Shown: positions 1-9,961, counted from the first letter of the stretch. The stretch is DNA of 64,000 nucleotides from Candidatus Chloroploca sp. Khr17 (GCF_004138165.1 NZ_RYFF01000032.1:1-64000); one strand, 5' to 3'. Made by a program: numbers and translations. Notes: a model not told the origin generated them from the sequence alone.

Positions 1-77
1 GTCTTGCCATGGTCTACGTGCCCAATCGTGCCGATGTTGACGTGCGGCTTCGTCCGCTCGAATTTCTGCTTCGCCAT
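1..77 (-). CDS. tuf: Elongation factor Tu, N-terminal fragment (runs off the window)
   Basis: Reading the minus strand from the ATG at 77 gives [20 protein letters not shown] followed by VDHGKT, the unmistakable EF-Tu N-terminus. The G1 P-loop GHVDHGKT sits at about residues 19-26. EF-Tu brings aminoacyl-tRNA to the ribosomal A site in a GTP-dependent way. Only about 26 codons lie inside the window; the rest continues beyond position 1. It is the last visible gene of the rpsL-rpsG-fusA cluster, but a methyltransferase gene separates it from fusA. The 152-bp spacer upstream contains a short GC-rich hairpin at 150-167; I saw no convincing promoter there, so read-through from the str promoter is possible. 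Confidence 0.95.
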   Translation of the reverse strand, partial: MAKQKFERTKPHVNIGTIGHVDHGK

Positions 78-229
78 AAACTTGATACTCCACAAGGTTT
101 TGAGGTAGTGCTGGCCACCACCCAACGCTATTTCACTTTATCTCGACCAGAGGGGGCCAAACCCCTCACTTTTCAACCACTCACACCCACCCAAGGACGT
201 GAAGAAGAAAACCCTTTGCCGACACATCA

Positions 230-1147
230 CTACAACAGGCCAGACTGCAACTGATGGGGATGGAGCACATCCGACCAGCAGGCATAGAGGGCAGTGGGCA
301 GCAAGCGCCCGGAGCGTTCTTCGCGGAGGGTCAACTCCCCGGCGCTTGTCGAACCTGAACGCCGACCAAAAGCTGCCGTCACCAAATTGTACAAAGTCAA
401 GGCGGACACATTGGTCGCATAAGCATTGAGCAACAACCCAAGAGATTGGTCACTCAAGAGTTGCGCACACTGCGCAACAAGTTCAGGCAAATGCTCATTC
501 AGGCGCCAGATTTCGCCTTTGGGGCCACGGCCAAAGACGGGAGGATCCATTACAATCAAGTCATAGTGGTGTCCACGACGAATCTCGCGTGCAACAAACT
601 TGCCAACATCATCAACGAGCCAGCGAATTGGCGCTGCTTCGAGGCCAGAAAGGCGTTGATTATCCTGAGCCCACCGCACAGCTGGCTTAGACGCATCGAC
701 GTGGGTCACTGCGGCACCGTGAGTTGCGGCATAGAGACTCGTCAAACCGGTATAACCGAAGAGCACAAGCACCGACGGTCGAGGGCTTCTGGCGAGCACA
801 TCGGCGAGCCAGGGCCAATGAGCGCTATGCTCGGGGAAGATTCCGGTATGACGAAACGGGGTTGGGCGAACCCAGAACGCTAAATTGTCATAGTGCAACG
901 GCCACTGTTCAGGCAACTGACGGCGCGCAACCCAGTGACCGGGGGTATCCTCGCCGCCGCGAGCTTTCGCAAAGGTTGCATCAGCGCGCAACCACTCTTG
1001 TTCGGTCAACGTCACCGGCCAGATCGCCTGGGTATCGGGCCGTACTAGGGTATAGGAACCAAAACGTTCGAGCCTGGCACCGCCACCTGTATCAAGGAGG
1101 GCATATTCCCGCCAGGGTGGCGGTGCCAGCAAATGCAACTCAGGCAT
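230..1147 (-). CDS. Class I SAM-dependent methyltransferase (RlmI/RlmK-like)
   Basis: This 305-residue protein carries a Rossmann-fold SAM methyltransferase core: a glycine-containing motif I region (VLVLFGYTGLTSLYAA, about residues 127-142), an acidic motif II (THVDASKPAV) and motif IV VMDPPVFGRGPKGE. The DPPxFGxGPKGE form is typical of the RlmI/RlmK/YccW-type rRNA methyltransferase superfamily, so an RNA substrate is likely; the modified base cannot be read from sequence. The ATG at 1147 begins only 6 bp after the fusA stop, so the gene is almost certainly co-transcribed and perhaps coupled with fusA. Its position between fusA and tuf, a place normally left empty in the str operon, suggests a translation-related role. 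That role is an inference. Confidence 0.85.
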   Translation of the reverse strand: MPELHLLAPPPWREYALLDTGGGARLERFGSYTLVRPDTQAIWPVTLTEQEWLRADATFAKARGGEDTPGHWVARRQLPEQWPLHYDNLAFWVRPTPFRHTGIFPEHSAHWPWLADVLARSPRPSVLVLFGYTGLTSLYAATHGAAVTHVDASKPAVRWAQDNQRLSGLEAAPIRWLVDDVGKFVAREIRRGHHYDLIVMDPPVFGRGPKGEIWRLNEHLPELVAQCAQLLSDQSLGLLLNAYATNVSALTLYNLVTAAFGRRSGSTSAGELTLREERSGRLLPTALYACWSDVLHPHQLQSGLL

Positions 1148-1153
1148 GCGTAC

Positions 1154-3262
1154 TCAACTCGCACTTCGCTTTTCGATAATCTCTTTCGCTAGCGCGTCGG
1201 GCAACGCCTCGTAGTGATCGAACTCCATCGAGGAGGTTGCACGGCCCTGGGTCGCAGAACGAAGGTCGGTGGTATAGCCAAACATCGTTGCGAGGGGCAC
1301 ATAGGCTTTGACAATCTGCGCATTGCCACGTGCTTCCATCCCTTCAACACGGCCACGGCGCGAGTTCAAATCACCGAGCACGGTTCCAAGGAAATCCTCG
1401 GGGGTTGTCGTTTCGACCTTCATAATTGGCTCAAGCAACTGAGGGCGGCCCTTACGAACACCGTCCTTCAGCGACATTGAAGCAGCAATCTTAAAAGCCA
1501 TTTCGGAGGAGTCAACCTCATGGAATGACCCATCATAGAGGACTGCTTTGAGGTCAACCACAGGGAAGCCGGCCATGACACCGGTCTGCATGGCCTCTTT
1601 GATCCCCTGTTCAACGGCGGGAATATACTCACGAGGAACAGTCCCACCGACAATCTGGTTCACAAACTCAAAGCCAGTGCCCGGCTCTTGTGGTTGAAAC
1701 TTAATCTTCACGTGGGCAAACTGACCTTTACCACCAGTCTGGCGAACAAAGCGGGTCTCGATATCAGAAGCTGTGGTAATCGTCTCGCGATACGAAACCT
1801 GGGGCTTGCCCTGATTAGCTTCGACCTTATACTCACGGCGCATACGGTCAACAATCACCTCAAGGTGAAGCTCACCCATCCCCTTAATAATCGTCTGACC
1901 GGTTTCCTGGTCGGTATAGACACGGAAAGTCGGATCTTCCTCACTGAGACGATGCAGGGCAATAGCCATCTTATCCTGGTCAGCCTTGGTCTTGGGTTCA
2001 ATCGCCAACTCAACAACCGGCTCGGGGAAGCGAATACTCTCGAGCACAATTGGCTTATCGGGATCACAGATGGTATCGCCGGTAAAACTCTGCTTGGGAC
2101 CAACCATCGCCGCGATATCGCCGGCATAGACCGTATCAATATCTTCGCGATGGTTTGCGTGCATCTGCAAAATGCGTCCAAGGCGCTCACGCTGACCGCG
2201 GGTACTATTGAGGACATAGCTCCCCTTCTCGATCGTGCCAGAGTAGACCCGGAAATAGGCCAACTTCCCAACGTAGGGATCGGCAACAATCTTGAAGACC
2301 AGGCCAGAAAACGGTGCCTCATCGGTAACCTGGCGGATGATCAACTCAGCGTCTTCCTCACTTGGCACATGGCCGGGAAGAACCCCCTGAATGGCAGGGC
2401 GGTCAAGGGGCGAGGGCAGATACTCGACGACGGCATCGAGCAATTTCTGCACACCCTTATTTTTCAGTGCCGCGCCGCAGAGGACAGGAACGAGCCTACC
2501 TTCAATCGTAGCCTTACGAAGGCCGCGCTTCAGTTCTTCAACGCTCAAATCCTCGCCCTCAAGATAGAGCAGCGTCAACTCATCATCGGTTTCAGCAATC
2601 ATCTCAACGAGATCAGCACGTGACTTCTGGGCTGCGGCAAGCAAGTTTTCGGGAACATCAACTTCTTTAATGTCCTTGCCAAGATCATCGTCATAGATAG
2701 TAGCGCGCATCGTGAAGAGATCGATAACGCCCTTGAAGGTATCTTCAGCGCCGATGGGCAACTGAACAATAGCTGGCTTTGCACCCAGGCGATCAACAAT
2801 CATATCAACACAGCGCTCAAAGCTTGCGCCGGTGCGATCCATCTTATTGACAAAGCAAACGCGGGGCACACTATACTTATCAGCCTGACGCCAGACCGTC
2901 TCAGACTGAGGCTCAACCCCGGCGACCCCATCAAAGACCACGACGCCACCATCGAGGACACGCAGCGAGCGCTCGACCTCAACCGTAAAATCAACGTGGC
3001 CGGGAGTATCAATAATATTAATCCGATAGACTGTCTCACCGAGCTTCCACTGAGCCGTAGTTGCAGCGGAGGTAATCGTAATCCCGCGCTCTTGCTCTTG
3101 GGGCATCCAGTCCATCGTCGCGGTTCCTTCATGAACCTCGCCGATCTTATAGGTGCGCCCGGTATAGAAGAGAATGCGCTCGGTTGTTGTCGTCTTGCCC
3201 GCATCAATGTGGGCAATAATCCCAATATTTCGCACTTTATCAAGTTCGAACTGGCGTGGCAT
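1154..3262 (-). CDS. fusA: Elongation factor G
   Basis: The 702-residue length and N-terminal G domain match EF-G, the GTPase that drives tRNA-mRNA translocation. Motifs in order: G1 AHIDAGKT (17-24), switch region with RGITI (59-63), G3 DTPGH (85-89) and G4 NKMD (139-142). Domains II to V follow, with the family's conserved domain IV loop region around [10 protein letters not shown]. It lies 87 bp downstream of rpsG and 6 bp upstream of the methyltransferase gene on the same strand, as expected for a str operon. No truncation or frameshift is visible. Long open frames on the opposite strand are shadows of its codon usage. Confidence 0.98.
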   Translation of the reverse strand: MPRQFELDKVRNIGIIAHIDAGKTTTTERILFYTGRTYKIGEVHEGTATMDWMPQEQERGITITSAATTAQWKLGETVYRINIIDTPGHVDFTVEVERSLRVLDGGVVVFDGVAGVEPQSETVWRQADKYSVPRVCFVNKMDRTGASFERCVDMIVDRLGAKPAIVQLPIGAEDTFKGVIDLFTMRATIYDDDLGKDIKEVDVPENLLAAAQKSRADLVEMIAETDDELTLLYLEGEDLSVEELKRGLRKATIEGRLVPVLCGAALKNKGVQKLLDAVVEYLPSPLDRPAIQGVLPGHVPSEEDAELIIRQVTDEAPFSGLVFKIVADPYVGKLAYFRVYSGTIEKGSYVLNSTRGQRERLGRILQMHANHREDIDTVYAGDIAAMVGPKQSFTGDTICDPDKPIVLESIRFPEPVVELAIEPKTKADQDKMAIALHRLSEEDPTFRVYTDQETGQTIIKGMGELHLEVIVDRMRREYKVEANQGKPQVSYRETITTASDIETRFVRQTGGKGQFAHVKIKFQPQEPGTGFEFVNQIVGGTVPREYIPAVEQGIKEAMQTGVMAGFPVVDLKAVLYDGSFHEVDSSEMAFKIAASMSLKDGVRKGRPQLLEPIMKVETTTPEDFLGTVLGDLNSRRGRVEGMEARGNAQIVKAYVPLATMFGYTTDLRSATQGRATSSMEFDHYEALPDALAKEIIEKRSAS

Positions 3263-3349
3263 ACCGTCCCCTACTCCTAGGTCAGGCGAGCATATCGCCG
3301 CTTATAGGACTCACAGCAAGCATCAGACAGGAGAACCTCTGTTGAGCGC

Positions 3350-3823
3350 TTAGAGCCGTCCATAATGGGCAAAGGCACGATTGGCCTCAGCCATCTTATG
3401 TACATCTTCTTTACGTTTAATCGTCGTCCCGGTATTGTTATAGGCATCGACAATCTCATTGGCGAGGCGCTCGTGCATCGGGCGACCACTACGAGAGCGC
3501 GAGGCAGTCAAGAGCCAGCGCATTGCGAGGGCATAGCGGCGGTCGCTCTTGACTTCAACAGGCACCTGATAGGTTGCGCCGCCAACGCGCTTGGGTTTAA
3601 CCTCAATAGCGGGACTGGCATTGCGTAGCGCAATCTCAAACACCTCAAGTTGCGGCTTCCTGGTACGCTCAGCGGCAATATCCAGCGCATCATAGACAAT
3701 GCGCTCGGCGACGCTCTTTTTACCGCGTTCCATCACCTTATTGATGAACTTCTGCACCAGCACACTATTGTAGCGTGCATCAGGTGGCGGGATCCGCTTT
3801 TCAATATTTCCACGACGGGGCAT
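3350..3823 (-). CDS. rpsG: 30S ribosomal protein S7
   Basis: This 157-residue protein begins [10 protein letters not shown] and has the S7 family length (about 156 residues). It contains the conserved stretches [15 protein letters not shown] and [13 protein letters not shown], and a C-terminal [11 protein letters not shown]7 is the primary assembly protein of the 30S head and binds 16S rRNA near the decoding site. It sits 67 bp downstream of rpsL and upstream of fusA, the standard str order. In other bacteria S7 can repress its own operon translationally; no specific binding structure is claimed here. Confidence 0.98.
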   Translation of the reverse strand: MPRRGNIEKRIPPPDARYNSVLVQKFINKVMERGKKSVAERIVYDALDIAAERTRKPQLEVFEIALRNASPAIEVKPKRVGGATYQVPVEVKSDRRYALAMRWLLTASRSRSGRPMHERLANEIVDAYNNTGTTIKRKEDVHKMAEANRAFAHYGRL

Positions 3824-3890
3824 AGAATTTCCTCAATGCTTATAGCTTACAGATCAGGCAACTGCGAAAGCTGTCAGGCCGTACAGCACA

Positions 3891-4325
3891 TTAGCGTTTC
3901 TTGCCAATAGGCTGAGCATTCTTCTTGGTACCGTACTTCGAGCGGCCCTGTTTACGACCATTCACCCCCTGGGTATCGAGGGTACCGCGCACGATATGGT
4001 AGCGCACACCTGGCAAATCTTTGACACGGCCACCGCGGATCAGCACCACCGAGTGCTCTTGCAGATTATGGCCCTCACCAGGGATATAGGCTGTCACCTC
4101 GATCTGGTTAGACAGGCGGACACGGGCAATCTTGCGCAGAGCCGAATTCGGCTTCTTGGGTGTCACCGTGGCAACCTTGGTACACACACCACGCTTCTGA
4201 GGTGAACCCTTGCCACGGGTCAACTTGCCCTTCAACGAATTGTACGTGAACCGCAGTGCAGGCGCCTTGGTCTTCTTCTCGACCGGCTTACGCGGTTTCC
4301 GTACGAGCTGATTAATAGTTGGCAT
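3891..4325 (-). CDS. rpsL: 30S ribosomal protein S12
   Basis: This 144-residue basic protein starts [18 protein letters not shown] and carries the S12 signatures [10 protein letters not shown] and [13 protein letters not shown]12 monitors codon-anticodon pairing in the 30S decoding centre. Both lysines whose substitution gives streptomycin resistance in other bacteria (the Lys in PKKPNSA and the Lys in GRVKDLPG) are wild type here. It is the first gene of the operon, about 160 bp downstream of a consensus promoter at 4486-4514. The C-terminal tail ([18 protein letters not shown]) is long and basic, as in many Chloroflexota and actinobacterial S12 proteins. Confidence 0.98.
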   Translation of the reverse strand: MPTINQLVRKPRKPVEKKTKAPALRFTYNSLKGKLTRGKGSPQKRGVCTKVATVTPKKPNSALRKIARVRLSNQIEVTAYIPGEGHNLQEHSVVLIRGGRVKDLPGVRYHIVRGTLDTQGVNGRKQGRSKYGTKKNAQPIGKKR

Positions 4326-4485
4326 CCAGCACTCCTACAGACTAAAGCTCGCTCATCAGCATCCAATGTTCAGACAAAATAATATCCGAGCCCCGTATCT
4401 GGTCATAGCATAAGCTACGCCTTAGAGTGGGCCGGTTTGACACACAAAGGACTATTCAGCGCGTGCCATGGCACGGCGATAAGGG

Positions 4486-4514
4486 AGTATACCATTTTGC
4501 AGGGGGGTTGTCAA
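4486..4514 (-). promoter_or_regulatory. Consensus sigma-70 promoter of the str operon
   Basis: On the minus strand TTGACA (4509-4514) is followed by exactly 17 bp and TATACT (4486-4491). This is close to the ideal housekeeping promoter and fits the high expression expected of rpsL-rpsG-fusA. It leaves a leader of about 155 nt before rpsL. Confidence 0.85.
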
Positions 4515-4637
4515 ACGAGGAAAGCGTACAATATTCACTACCAATTGTTGCAAGAGTAATCATTGACGCAATATAGTGCAAATGTTATGATAAGCAAAAT
4601 TTGCGTGCTGCCAAGGGAAGAAAGGCCTGGCTGCGTT

Positions 4638-6815
4638 ATGGATGAACCAATTATTGTTGCGATCCGTGAGATCTACTGGAATGTAGATCGTTTTGGCAAA
4701 CTGGCTCCCATCTTTCTCTATGGTCTAATCCTAGTCACATCAATTGTAATGACCTGGGGTATTTTGCGTGATCTTGGGCGCTGGCGTAAAGGGCGTCCTG
4801 ATGGACGGATTGACCAACTTCCCGGGCGTACCGTCGAGTTTCTAGCTCAAGTCTTTGGACAAAAGAAGGTACTGCGTGATCGTCGGCCAGGGATGATGCA
4901 TGCCCTGATCTTTTTTGGTTTTCTAACCCTCTTTATTGGGACCGACATTATTGCGGTTGAAGAGGATTTTACGTTGCCGATGATGGGCGAGGATGCAGGC
5001 AAGATTCTTGTCGGCACGTTTTATCAGAGCTACGAATTCATTATGGATACGCTAGGGCTTGTTTTTGTCGCAGGTCTAAGCTGGGCTGCGTGGCGACGGT
5101 ATCGGATGAAAGAACCGCGCCTTGATAATCGGCGTACCGACGCGTGGGTGCTATGGGTTTTGCTCTTTATTGGCATTGGCGGCTTTTTGATCGAGGGGCT
5201 GCGCATTGCCAATCAAGAAATTGGCGGCATTCCAGTCTACGAGCAAGCGTGGGCGCGCCTGGCATATGTCGGCTTTGGGCTAGCCATTGTCTTCAAAGCC
5301 ATCGGGCTAGGGGATGGCAGTGCCATCGGGCTCAACCTGCACCTTCTGCTCTGGTTTACCCATGCGGCAGCGACGGGCGCCTTCATTGCGACGCTACCGT
5401 TTAGCAAATTCAAGCACATCTTCTACACCCCGCTCAACACCTTCTTTCGTGACACAGCGCCACGCGGTGCGCTTGAGATCATTCCGGCGCTAGAAGCGGA
5501 AATCGAGAAGGACGAGCCCCGTCTGGGGATTGCAACGCTGGGCGATCTCAGCTGGAAGCACCGACTCGATCTTGATGCATGTATGCGCTGTGGGCGGTGC
5601 CAAGCGGTCTGTCCGGCGCATGCATCGGGGGCCGATCTTTCACCGAAGTATATTATTACCAAGTTGCACGACTTGATGCGCGAAGAGCCGATCCATTTCA
5701 AAGATGGAACCGTCAAACTCGTCACGCAGCTTGAAATGGATGGACAAGAGGGTGAAGAGGGCGGCAAGGTAACGATTGATAACGAGCGGGTACCTCTATA
5801 CGAAAACCTCTTTACCGAGAATGAACTGTGGAGTTGCACGACATGTTATGCGTGCGTCCACGAATGCCCGGCGATGATCGAGCATGTTGACGATATTGTG
5901 GGCGCACGGCGTCACCTGACGATGATTGCGAGCGAAGTACCGCAAGGGGTCAAGCGCGTGCTCGAGGGCATTGAGCGCGCTGGCAACCCGTGGCGCTTGC
6001 CAGCGGGTGAACGGACAGCCTGGGCTGAGGGACTGGATGTCCCAATTATGGCCGAGCAAGAAGAGGCGGAGGTACTCTTCTGGGTTGGCTGTGCACCGAG
6101 CTACGACGAACGCAGCAAACGGGTCGCACGAGCCTTTGTGCAACTATTGCAACAAGCCGGCGTTAACTTTGCCATCCTTGGTGACGAAGAGACGTGCAAC
6201 GGCGATCCGGCGCGACGCATGGGGGAAGAATTGCTCTATCAAGCCCAGGTAGAGCAGAACATCGAGACGATGAAGCAATACAAATTCAAGACCATCGTCA
6301 CGACATGTCCCCACTGCTTCAACACGATCAAGAACGAATATCCTCAGTTCGGTGGTGGTGCGGGCGTTGACTATGACGTTATTCACCACACCGAATTTCT
6401 AGCACGGCTGGTAGCCGAGGGCAAACTGAAGCCAGTGAAGCCGCTTGGCGAAAAGGTTGTGTATCACGACCCGTGTTACATCGGGCGTTACAACGACATC
6501 TATGATGCACCTCGTGAGCTTCTGAAGAGCATTCCGGGGCTTGAGTTGGTCGAAGCGCCGGATCGCAATCGCGAGCGGTCGATGTGTTGTGGTGGTGGTG
6601 GTGGCAATGTCTGGCTAGAGGGTTGGGGGAAAGAGCAGGTCAACTACATCCGGCTAGAGCAGTTGACCGAGGCACAACCAGCGACACTAGCGATGAGTTG
6701 CCCATTCTGCATGGTGATGTTTGAAGATGCCGCCAAGAACACTGGGCGGGATGAAAGCCTACGGCGGCGCGACATTGCAGAATTGCTCCTGGAGGCACTT
6801 GAGCCTACGGTATGA
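4638..6815 (+). CDS. Membrane iron-sulfur oxidoreductase with CCG domains (EtfAB:menaquinone oxidoreductase-like)
   Basis: The first 280 or so residues are a NarI-gamma-like membrane domain with about five to six hydrophobic segments. Next come two [4Fe-4S] ferredoxin motifs, CMRCGRCQAVCP (about residue 315) and CTTCYACVHECP (about 400). Two HdrB-type CCG modules follow, marked by CTTCPHCFN (about 556) and MCCGGGGGN (about 648). This architecture is known from membrane FeS proteins that pass electrons from electron-transfer flavoprotein to menaquinone during fatty-acid or amino-acid oxidation, and resembles HdrDE/GlpC/LutA relatives. The ATG at 4638 (MDEPIIVAIRE) is preferred over an in-frame ATG 75 bp upstream because a purine-rich GAAAGG lies ahead of it. 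It is divergent from the str operon; the EtfAB link is inferred from the family. Confidence 0.85.
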   Translation: MDEPIIVAIREIYWNVDRFGKLAPIFLYGLILVTSIVMTWGILRDLGRWRKGRPDGRIDQLPGRTVEFLAQVFGQKKVLRDRRPGMMHALIFFGFLTLFIGTDIIAVEEDFTLPMMGEDAGKILVGTFYQSYEFIMDTLGLVFVAGLSWAAWRRYRMKEPRLDNRRTDAWVLWVLLFIGIGGFLIEGLRIANQEIGGIPVYEQAWARLAYVGFGLAIVFKAIGLGDGSAIGLNLHLLLWFTHAAATGAFIATLPFSKFKHIFYTPLNTFFRDTAPRGALEIIPALEAEIEKDEPRLGIATLGDLSWKHRLDLDACMRCGRCQAVCPAHASGADLSPKYIITKLHDLMREEPIHFKDGTVKLVTQLEMDGQEGEEGGKVTIDNERVPLYENLFTENELWSCTTCYACVHECPAMIEHVDDIVGARRHLTMIASEVPQGVKRVLEGIERAGNPWRLPAGERTAWAEGLDVPIMAEQEEAEVLFWVGCAPSYDERSKRVARAFVQLLQQAGVNFAILGDEETCNGDPARRMGEELLYQAQVEQNIETMKQYKFKTIVTTCPHCFNTIKNEYPQFGGGAGVDYDVIHHTEFLARLVAEGKLKPVKPLGEKVVYHDPCYIGRYNDIYDAPRELLKSIPGLELVEAPDRNRERSMCCGGGGGNVWLEGWGKEQVNYIRLEQLTEAQPATLAMSCPFCMVMFEDAAKNTGRDESLRRRDIAELLLEALEPTV

Positions 6816-6831
6816 GGGAAGAAGACACATA

Positions 6832-6870
6832 GACGCACAGAAGGCCAGCAATGCTGGCCTTCTGTGCGTC
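6832..6870. terminator. Long perfect hairpin between convergent genes
   Basis: Two 19-nt arms (6832-6850 and 6852-6870) are perfectly complementary around a single central base. The hairpin lies between the ends of the convergent FeS protein and RRM genes. There is no U-tract on either side, so it is either a non-classical bidirectional terminator or an mRNA 3'-end stabiliser. Confidence 0.6.
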
Positions 6871-6898
6871 ATCAGGTTGAATGTAGAGGGAAGCTAGC

Positions 6899-7198
6899 TT
6901 AATAGCGGCGATTGCCAAAACCCCCACTATCACGACGGGGGCCACGCGGGCCGCCTTTATCTTCAGCTTCATTCACACGAATAGGACGCCCCCCGATCTC
7001 AAGGCCATCGGTGTCACGGAGCACCTTGGCAAGATCCTCAACTTCGATCTCAACAAAACCAAACCCGCGCGAGCGCCCGGTATCACGATCATAAATAACG
7101 CGAGCACTCTGCACCGAGCCATGCTCACGAAACACAGCTTCGAGCTGCTGATCGTCAATACCCCAGGCGAGATTGCCGACAAAGAGCTTTACTTGCAT
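6899..7198 (-). CDS. RRM-type RNA-binding protein with glycine/arginine tail
   Basis: Starting at the ATG at 7198 gives a 99-residue protein consisting of one RNA recognition motif. RNP2 is LFVGNL (residues 5-10) and RNP1 is RGFGFVEI (about 44-51). A short Gly/Arg-rich tail (GGPRGPRRDSGGFGNRRY) follows. The upstream extension to 7297 is arginine/cysteine-rich with no family match. AGGAG sits about 10 nt before the 7198 ATG, so that start is chosen. The family matches the small Rbp proteins of cyanobacteria, which bind RNA and are often cold-induced. A long leader precedes it, which would suit post-transcriptional control; that is inference. Confidence 0.9.
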   Translation of the reverse strand: MQVKLFVGNLAWGIDDQQLEAVFREHGSVQSARVIYDRDTGRSRGFGFVEIEVEDLAKVLRDTDGLEIGGRPIRVNEAEDKGGPRGPRRDSGGFGNRRY

Positions 7199-7864
7199 TC
7201 CGATCCCACTCCTGCGTGCCAGGCTAGACCGTGACACACTGCACCGGCAAGGGCAAGCGCCCCTGCGTTCATCAATTCGGGCGACACGTCGAAGCAATGC
7301 ATTGAGTCACTTCGTGGAGAAAGGTTGTCAAAACAGGCAAACCTTACGAAACGACTCGGTGGAAAGGCCGACACGCACGATCTTCATTGTTCGTGTGCGA
7401 TGGCCTAGCTAAGCAAACGCCGCGGGCTGCACCTCGGTCAGGGAGGCACATGCATTCAGGGAGACGAAACCCACTGCAAAGGAGGCTCTTGCGACATCGT
7501 GACGCTGTTAGATATGGAAAGTGTACCACACACATATCACTTTGAGAAGCCCCCATGATGACTTTCAGGCAAAAATTGTACAAATAGTACGAGAGGACAT
7601 CTATCTAGACGATAGCATCAAAAGGTATCATGAGGAATTATTCTTTTTGCAATTATTGATTTAGCATACTAGAGCCAACCTAACGAGTTTATGAAAGCAT
7701 TTACGTGCTTGGTCGCGGCGTGGCCGTGAGCAAGCACACAGTACCTTCACAAATACGTAAGACCAGAGAAAGGCTTTGGGGAGATATGATCATTTTCGGG
7801 GATTATTTGTGCGATATGTCACAGATTTGGCGATCTACGTCCCCAGGGATCGCTCCTTTGCGCA
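7199..7864. other. Long intergenic region upstream of the RRM gene
   Basis: About 660 bp without a credible gene. The half nearest the RRM gene is GC-rich and, read on the minus strand, includes an imperfect hairpin around 7368-7410 with short uORF-like stretches. The far half (7560-7700) is clearly AT-rich. The open frame at 7705-7914 runs through the terminator at 7865 and has no family features, so it is not counted as a gene. Confidence 0.5.
7520..7548 (-). promoter_or_regulatory. Possible extended -10 promoter for the RRM gene
   Basis: On the minus strand TTCTCA (7543-7548), 17 bp, then TACACT (7520-7525) preceded by TGG, an extended -10 pattern. Each box matches consensus at four of six positions. 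If used, the leader would be about 310 nt. Confidence 0.35.
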
Positions 7865-7893
7865 AAAAACAGCCCGTGTCGTGGGCTGTTTTT
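7865..7893 (-). terminator. Rho-independent terminator after the S9 peptidase gene
   Basis: AAAAACAGCCC (7865-7875) pairs perfectly with GGGCTGTTTTT (7883-7893) across a 7-nt loop. The A/U flanks make it work in either direction. It lies about 40 bp past the minus-strand peptidase stop, giving the classical stem plus U-run. Confidence 0.85.
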
Positions 7894-7930
7894 CGAGCGA
7901 AGCAGGGGATTTAGGGAATATACTGGCGGA

Positions 7931-9961
7931 TTAACAATAGCGGTCAAACCAGGCGAGGGTACGGCGCATATGGTCAACGCGGTGGGCAGGTTCACCGGTG
8001 CGGGTAAGTTCGTGGCCTTCACGGGGGTAGCGCACGAGTTCAACGACTTTCTTCTGGCGACGGAGGAAGGAAAAGAGTTGTTCGGCCTCGCTGATAGGAA
8101 CACGGTAATCGCACTCGCTATGCAAAAGCAAGAGCGGGGCAACTATTTTATGGGCGTGGGCAAGGGGGGAATGAACCCACAACTCTTCGGCCATTTCCCA
8201 GGGATAGCCATTGAACTCAATCTCGATCAACTCGTGGGCATCGGAGGTAGAGGGGTGAGAGATGAGATTGTAGACACCGCGGGCAGCTACTCCACAGACA
8301 AAACGATCAGTATGAGCCAACAACCAGGCGGTCATATAGCCACCATAGGAGCCACCGGTAACAGCAATGCGCGCAGGATCAACGCCCCCGCGGGAGAGCA
8401 TGGCATCAACCCCTGCCTCGATATCAGGGGCATCGGCATAGCCCCAATTGCCACGGATGGCATCGCGCCACTGTTCGCCATAGCCTTCGGAGCCACGTGG
8501 ATTGCAAAAGAAGACGACATAACCTGCGGCGGCCATCGTTTGCCATTCGTGCCACATCGAACGGAAAGCCGGCCCCCACATCGTATGCGGACCGCCGTGA
8601 ATCGAGACAATCATCGGATGAGGGTGATCGGGTTGCCAGGCAGGGGGATAGAGGGCCCATCCCTGGACTTCCTGACCATCAGGGGCCAAGTAGAGGATTT
8701 CGTGGAGTGGTACCACGATACGCTGGTCGAGGTAGGCCTGATTGAGTGTAGTCAACTGGCGCTCGGTGCCATCGAGGAGCCGCAAGAAGAGTTCACCGGG
8801 ATGCGCGGGGCTACTAGCGAGAAACGCGATTGTACCATCACGGGCGACATCAAAGCCATTGACCATGCGCAACCCGGGGACAAGGGTTATGCGATTGCGG
8901 TAGGTCGGTGTACCAGGCAAGCCAAGGCTATACAGATGCTGATCACCGCGCCAGTTAGCCGTAAAGATGATGCCCTGGCTATCGGATTGCCAGCGGAACT
9001 GTTCCACATTGAGATCGGTATGAGCGGTCAAATCCTCTGGTTCGCCGCCCTCAGCAGGAATGATAGCGACCCGGTTGCCATCGGCGAGGAGTTTCTGCTC
9101 ATCGAGGCAGAGAAAAGCGATCATCCTGCCATCAGGCGAAGGTTGGGGATCGAAATAGGAAAAGCCAGGTTTGGTAAGAATGATGGGTTGAGCACCACTG
9201 AGGGGAAGGCGGAGCACATCATAGAAAGCGAAGAGCGAGTCAGCCTCGGGATCACGGGTCGCGGTCGTGAGCAGGCTCTGGCCATCGGGCATCCAGGTAG
9301 GGGAGCCAAAGTGGATATCGCCATCGGTGAGGCGACGTGGCCGGGGAAGTTGTTCGACATCATCAAGCGGCACATCAATGACATAGACGTGGCGGCGACG
9401 GTGGTCAAAGAAACTGGCATCACTACGATAGGGCAGGCGAGTGATCACCCGTGGATCGATGCGCTGGTCTTCTTCATGACGCCGCTGCTCACCGGCTCGC
9501 TGTGCATCCCAGGCGGTAGCGGGCGCAGGCGAGGGTTCATCGTGCTCACGGGCACGTTCTTCTTCACTGACAGGGGCAAGAAAAGCAATCTGGCGACCAT
9601 CAGGGCTCCAGACTGGATCACTGGCACCATTGGGCATAGCCGTGAGCTGCTGAGCCTCACCGCCGGCGAGTTGAAGGCGATAGAGTTGCCCATGAGGATC
9701 ATCGCGACGCGAAACAAAGACCAAACTCTGACCATCGGGGTTCCAGCGTGGTTGATAATCGAACAGCCCGTGGGTAAAGCGGCGTGAGTGTCCAGTTGCA
9801 ACAGAGGTAAGCAGAAGGCGACGGTGGTAGCGATTCTCGCGCTTATCGATCGTCACCTGAACCGACACAATCGACTGACCATCAGGACTGATCCGAACAT
9901 CTTCAAGCGATCCAAGTGAATAGAGATCTTCAACAGTTATGGGAGTGCGCTGAGTATCCAC
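7931..9961 (-). CDS. S9-family prolyl oligopeptidase-type serine peptidase
   Basis: This 676-residue enzyme has an N-terminal beta-propeller built of PD40/WD40-like repeats (recurring SPDGRxI/WNPDGQSLVF motifs, residues about 25-390) and a C-terminal alpha/beta-hydrolase domain. The catalytic triad is readable: Ser538 in GGSYGGYM, Asp618 in SECDYRVP and His650 in PREGHELTR. This matches acylaminoacyl-peptidase/dipeptidyl-aminopeptidase relatives that cleave short peptides. There is no signal peptide, so it is probably cytoplasmic. The start is GTG at 9961, supported by AAGGA eight nt upstream. It is monocistronic, divergent from the HTH gene, and followed by a strong terminator. The 605-residue open frame on the opposite strand is a shadow. 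Confidence 0.92.
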   Translation of the reverse strand: MDTQRTPITVEDLYSLGSLEDVRISPDGQSIVSVQVTIDKRENRYHRRLLLTSVATGHSRRFTHGLFDYQPRWNPDGQSLVFVSRRDDPHGQLYRLQLAGGEAQQLTAMPNGASDPVWSPDGRQIAFLAPVSEEERAREHDEPSPAPATAWDAQRAGEQRRHEEDQRIDPRVITRLPYRSDASFFDHRRRHVYVIDVPLDDVEQLPRPRRLTDGDIHFGSPTWMPDGQSLLTTATRDPEADSLFAFYDVLRLPLSGAQPIILTKPGFSYFDPQPSPDGRMIAFLCLDEQKLLADGNRVAIIPAEGGEPEDLTAHTDLNVEQFRWQSDSQGIIFTANWRGDQHLYSLGLPGTPTYRNRITLVPGLRMVNGFDVARDGTIAFLASSPAHPGELFLRLLDGTERQLTTLNQAYLDQRIVVPLHEILYLAPDGQEVQGWALYPPAWQPDHPHPMIVSIHGGPHTMWGPAFRSMWHEWQTMAAAGYVVFFCNPRGSEGYGEQWRDAIRGNWGYADAPDIEAGVDAMLSRGGVDPARIAVTGGSYGGYMTAWLLAHTDRFVCGVAARGVYNLISHPSTSDAHELIEIEFNGYPWEMAEELWVHSPLAHAHKIVAPLLLLHSECDYRVPISEAEQLFSFLRRQKKVVELVRYPREGHELTRTGEPAHRVDHMRRTLAWFDRYC

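Noticed and set aside
150-167. Terminator between the methyltransferase gene and tuf
   Set aside because: The GAGGGG/CCCCTC stem is short and has no U-run, and tuf is expected to be read through or processed. Kept only as a remark under tuf.
1688-2623. 311-residue open frame on the plus strand
   Set aside because: Antisense to fusA, with no family features.
7705-7914. 69-residue open frame on the plus strand
   Set aside because: It runs through a classical terminator, lacks a ribosome site and shows no family features.
7970-9787. 605-residue open frame on the plus strand
   Set aside because: It is exactly antisense to the S9 peptidase, whose triad and propeller repeats are clear. The composition reflects codon bias of the real gene and there is no ribosome site.
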